In this document: positions 61,001 to 64,000 of the stretch, one piece after another | Layout: every line of letters starts with the position of its first letter | Position numbering within the stretch: position 1 is the first letter of the stretch | NCBI GenBank assembly: GCA_003993805.1 | Contig: RSEF01000004.1 | Coordinates: forward strand, 75,799,670-75,863,669 | Reading direction: 5' to 3' | Length of the DNA: 64,000 bases | Source: Himantopus leucocephalus | Taxonomy: Eukaryota > Chordata > Aves > Charadriiformes > Recurvirostridae | Notes under the pieces: model-generated | The model's input: only the letters and a program-made list of their open reading frames with translations | Told to the model about the DNA's origin: nothing | The model's database searches: none | Program-made: the position numbers and the translations under genes

Positions 61001-64000
61001 TGAGGTAGAGACCATCAACAGTTTGTTAATAAGCATAATATGCCTCTGGGGAAGATGAATAGGGAACATACAATGAATGATGTAGCTATGATTTGGGACA
61101 TAAAATATATTGCTCATTAACCAGGCAAGCCTTGTTTTTGCATTATGTCATAACTGCTGTGATTTTTGAGGGCAAACTTCTTGGTATGTGTAGGGTGTTT
61201 GATAATGAAAGCTGAGTGCTTCAATCTGCTTGTAAGGTTACACAGCACCAGGTATTTGATCTAGGTAATTTCTTCTGGGATATTTTTGGTTTGCCTTTGA
61301 ATTTTTACATCTCTGAACATAAAATGAACAGCATCAAGCAGTTGATGGGCTTTGTGTAAATTCTGTATTTATATAGAAATATCGACTTCATTTTTTACTA
61401 GTAATAAGCAAAATACCTTGCAAAGTTGTTTGCATCTTGTTGAATTTTAATGGGAGAATTGGATTTTTAGGTATCTAAGGGCAACTGAAGAAAAATCACA
61501 TATGCTTATCTATATGGGCTGGTATGTTGGAGTATCTGTTAATGCATTTTTAAGTGGAAAAAAGTACTTTATGTTTACCTGCCTAGTTCAAAAGCTTCTT
61601 AAATCTCTGTCCGATTAGTAGACTAATCTGTGCTACAGAGCGTTTACTTGATAAATTATGAGTTTTTCGACATCCTTCTGTCGGGGAAAAAAAGTGCCAA
61701 TATAGGCACGGTTCTGGTATTTGTTTATTTTTTTTTATTTTTTTTTAACTTGTATAGGCTGCATCTATCCTTTGAGAATATGTCTAGATTGTCATCACCT
61801 TTTGACAGCAGATTAGATTGTAGCTGATGAGGTTTTCTCATTGGTGTTTGAGGTGGCAGTCTATGAGCAGAAGTACTAAACTAAATCACAAAACGTATTA
61901 TGTAAGTAGAAAAAGAAACAAAATAAAGAAATCTAAACCATGGTTCTTAGCATGCAAGCATTCACAGGTGATATATGCCCACAGGTAGGTTGGGAATAAC
62001 AACTTGAGTAGTTTCTGATGGTTTGCTTTTTTGGAGGGTGGGGATGGTATTTAGTGATTGCTCAGCAATGATCTGTCCTTCTGAAAATGTGCTGTTGCTG
62101 GAGTTGTTTGTGAACTTCAGATTGGCTCAGATTTATATAGATTTTTTTCTTGATTGCTGTCAATGTTTAATATGATTTGGGATCCATTTTCCCATATCCT
62201 TTGTATAATTGTTATCTTCTGTTGATTGTATGCAGCTTTGTGAATCAGCTTTATATTTTGTATTATATATATTTTCAGTGGCTGTGTCAAGTTGATGGGG
62301 TTTCAAGTTGATGATTTTAAAAATTATGTAGGACATTATACTTTTTTTTTCTTATACTGCGTCAGGAGCACAGCCAGTGGGGTAGCACAGGACTGAAGGG
62401 GAAAGGACCTTGTAAGGCCACTTTGCGTGTGGAGAAACTGTAATGAACCCCCACGTGGAGAGTCTGAAGCGAGGACCTTTAGCCATGCGATAAGGCCCAC
62501 TTGCTCTTTGGGTTTGAAGTGGGAATTGCCTACCATGCTTATAGAAAAATGTCAAGAGATGTTATTTGTTTGCCACTCTTTGCATGCCACTCTTCCCACA
62601 AAGAGCAGTAGAAAACCTAAAAAGTTGATTTGGAGATTCATTTTGTGGTCCTCCTGATTTGTCCTTCCACCTATTAGCTTGACTAGTATGTGGCTGCTGA
62701 TGTCTTAGAAATAGTGTCGTAGGTCTTTCCCATTCATTCGTAAAATGGATAATGTAAAGCAAAATCCAAAGCATCTTCCTATTTTTGTCTTACATTTGAA
62801 CGTGAAGGATGCTTATTTATTAGTACCTATCTGAGCTTGTGATGTATACTATTTAAGTTGGATTTCTTAGATTTTTTGAGATGTTATAGTCATCAAAATG
62901 ACACTTCTCTGGTGTGGTCGCTTTTCTCCGGCCTGGGAAGTAAATTAAACTATTTTGTGTGATTAAGTGGGGGACTTGTAGCTGTCGCTACCTGGTGGTT
63001 TAGCCAAAAAATAAAAAAAGAGAACAATTTTATTTTGGTATATTATAACAGGAATTATAAATTCTTAGAAAGCAGATAAACTGTATTTAAAATGAACCTT
63101 CTCTGTTAATGTGATTGTATCAGTTAACCTTTCCTGTCTTTTGTTTCCTTGTAGTGCAAAACAGTTGCACTGTGTTAACACTAAAGTGTTAAATTGTATA
63201 TATTGGTCAGTTGTCCTACTCAGGCATAAGTTAAAGCTTCTAAAGGTTACTTATCTAATAAAATCTGCATACAGCTGTCTGTAGTATTGTTGGGCTTTCT
63301 TAAAAGTGAATAGCTTTCTCTTTTGGTTTTGGGAGCAAGCTAGATCATCCAGCTTTGTCCAAAGCAAACATCCTGAGATTTTATTTTAGCATTTAGCCTT
63401 GTGGTCTATTCAGTAGCTTGTTTGCGTTTCTTTCTATTTTCCTGTATTTCTGCTATTGCCTAGAAAATTAGTTTAGAGAAATGCTTAACACTTCTTTTTT
63501 CTTTTTGCTAATGGGAGTTATTTCAAAGAAGTGCTAGTTTTTTTTCACTTTGAGCACGTCTTCTGTATTACTTAGTACTGAACTGACAGTTCAGGACTGT
63601 CCTGAAAAATTCAGAGATACTTTAAAAATAAAAGGCTTAGTGTTTCATATAAAGAAAATTGTTTTACAAATCTTTTTTTAGCTGTCAGTAGTATTTTTCA
63701 AATGCAACTTAGTTGTGCAGTAGAGGTGTTTGTGGAATAATGGTCTTTCAGCAATTTGCTGGAGGCTTACTTCTTTTTTTTTTTAAGGGAGGGATTTGAT
63801 TGTTCTAGACATTTTTGTTGTGAAAGTCTCACTGTCATGTAAATGGTTTTCTCATAGTCTTGATTCATTCAACCAGTTTGATTAATGGAAAGATTATGAA
63901 TTGCCTTGTCCATTTTAATACAAGTAGGTGGAAAATATCTTGAAATAGTGTTAGATTTTTTTATTGGTCTTTTTTGTTGTCATTCTTTCATACTGCAAAA
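55031..64000. other. Intron-like or intergenic AT-rich sequence, no exon seen
   Basis: Nine kilobases of AT-rich sequence with long T runs and no recognisable coding exon. If the CpG island at its left is a + strand promoter, this is probably the first intron of that gene. The only compositional exception is a block at about 62350-62530. Confidence 0.5.
62341..62530 (-). other. GC-richer block with an A-tail on the minus strand, possible retrocopy fragment
   Basis: Within very AT-rich flanks this block is balanced in composition. On the minus strand it ends in CAGTATAAG followed by a nine-A run, like a retroposed tail. Two minus frames remain open across it but match no protein I know. On the + strand the same edge also looks like an acceptor (T-run, then GTCAG). 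No target-site duplication was found by eye. Confidence 0.25.

Noticed and set aside
1..64000. CRISPR arrays, bacterial operons, rRNA or intact viral elements
   Set aside because: No regularly spaced repeats, ribosome-binding-site gene runs, rRNA sequence or intact retroviral genes were seen. The only mobile DNA recognised is CR1 LINE fragments.

Overview
This window is vertebrate nuclear DNA, almost certainly avian. It has split genes with consensus GT-AG introns, AT-rich introns and spacers broken by three CpG islands, compact intron sizes, and CR1 LINE fragments ending in the typical ATTCTATGAT/ATTCTGTGAT-type 3' tail. There are no operons, CRISPR arrays or bacterial features. Two genes can be identified from their protein sequence: PGM2 (complete, minus strand) and TBC1D1 (only the 5' end, plus strand).

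Layout. Positions 1-720 are a CpG island with a splice donor at 190/191, read here as the probable TBC1D1 promoter and non-coding first exon. A long non-coding stretch (191-7789) leads to the TBC1D1 first coding exon (7790-8305), which encodes the start of the N-terminal PTB domain. A 100-N gap at 10512-10611 lies inside a minus-oriented CR1 element. PGM2 runs leftward from its CpG-island promoter (about 33150-33930) through 14 coding exons to a stop at 13906-13908. The summed coding length is 1830 nt, or 609 residues, and all splice phases agree. Positions 33930-53758 are intergenic with two further CR1 fragments. An 843-N gap (53759-54601) is followed directly by a third CpG island (54602 to about 55030), an orphan promoter for a gene I cannot identify. 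From 55030 to 64000 I see no coding exon.

Function. PGM2 is a cytosolic phosphopentomutase that interconverts pentose 1- and 5-phosphates. TBC1D1 is a Rab GTPase-activating protein in insulin/AMPK control of glucose transporter traffic. They are neighbours in mammals too, but from memory they lie there head-to-tail on the same strand. Here they are convergent, with PGM2 downstream of the TBC1D1 first coding exon on the opposite strand. Either PGM2 is nested in a TBC1D1 intron, or there has been a rearrangement, or the scaffold is misjoined. This is the most interesting point in the window.

Assembly quality matters here. Two near-identical direct duplications of 113 and 112 bp are each split by a single N, and a third short one has the same form. 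They look like unmerged contig ends rather than biology. No novel biological system was found.
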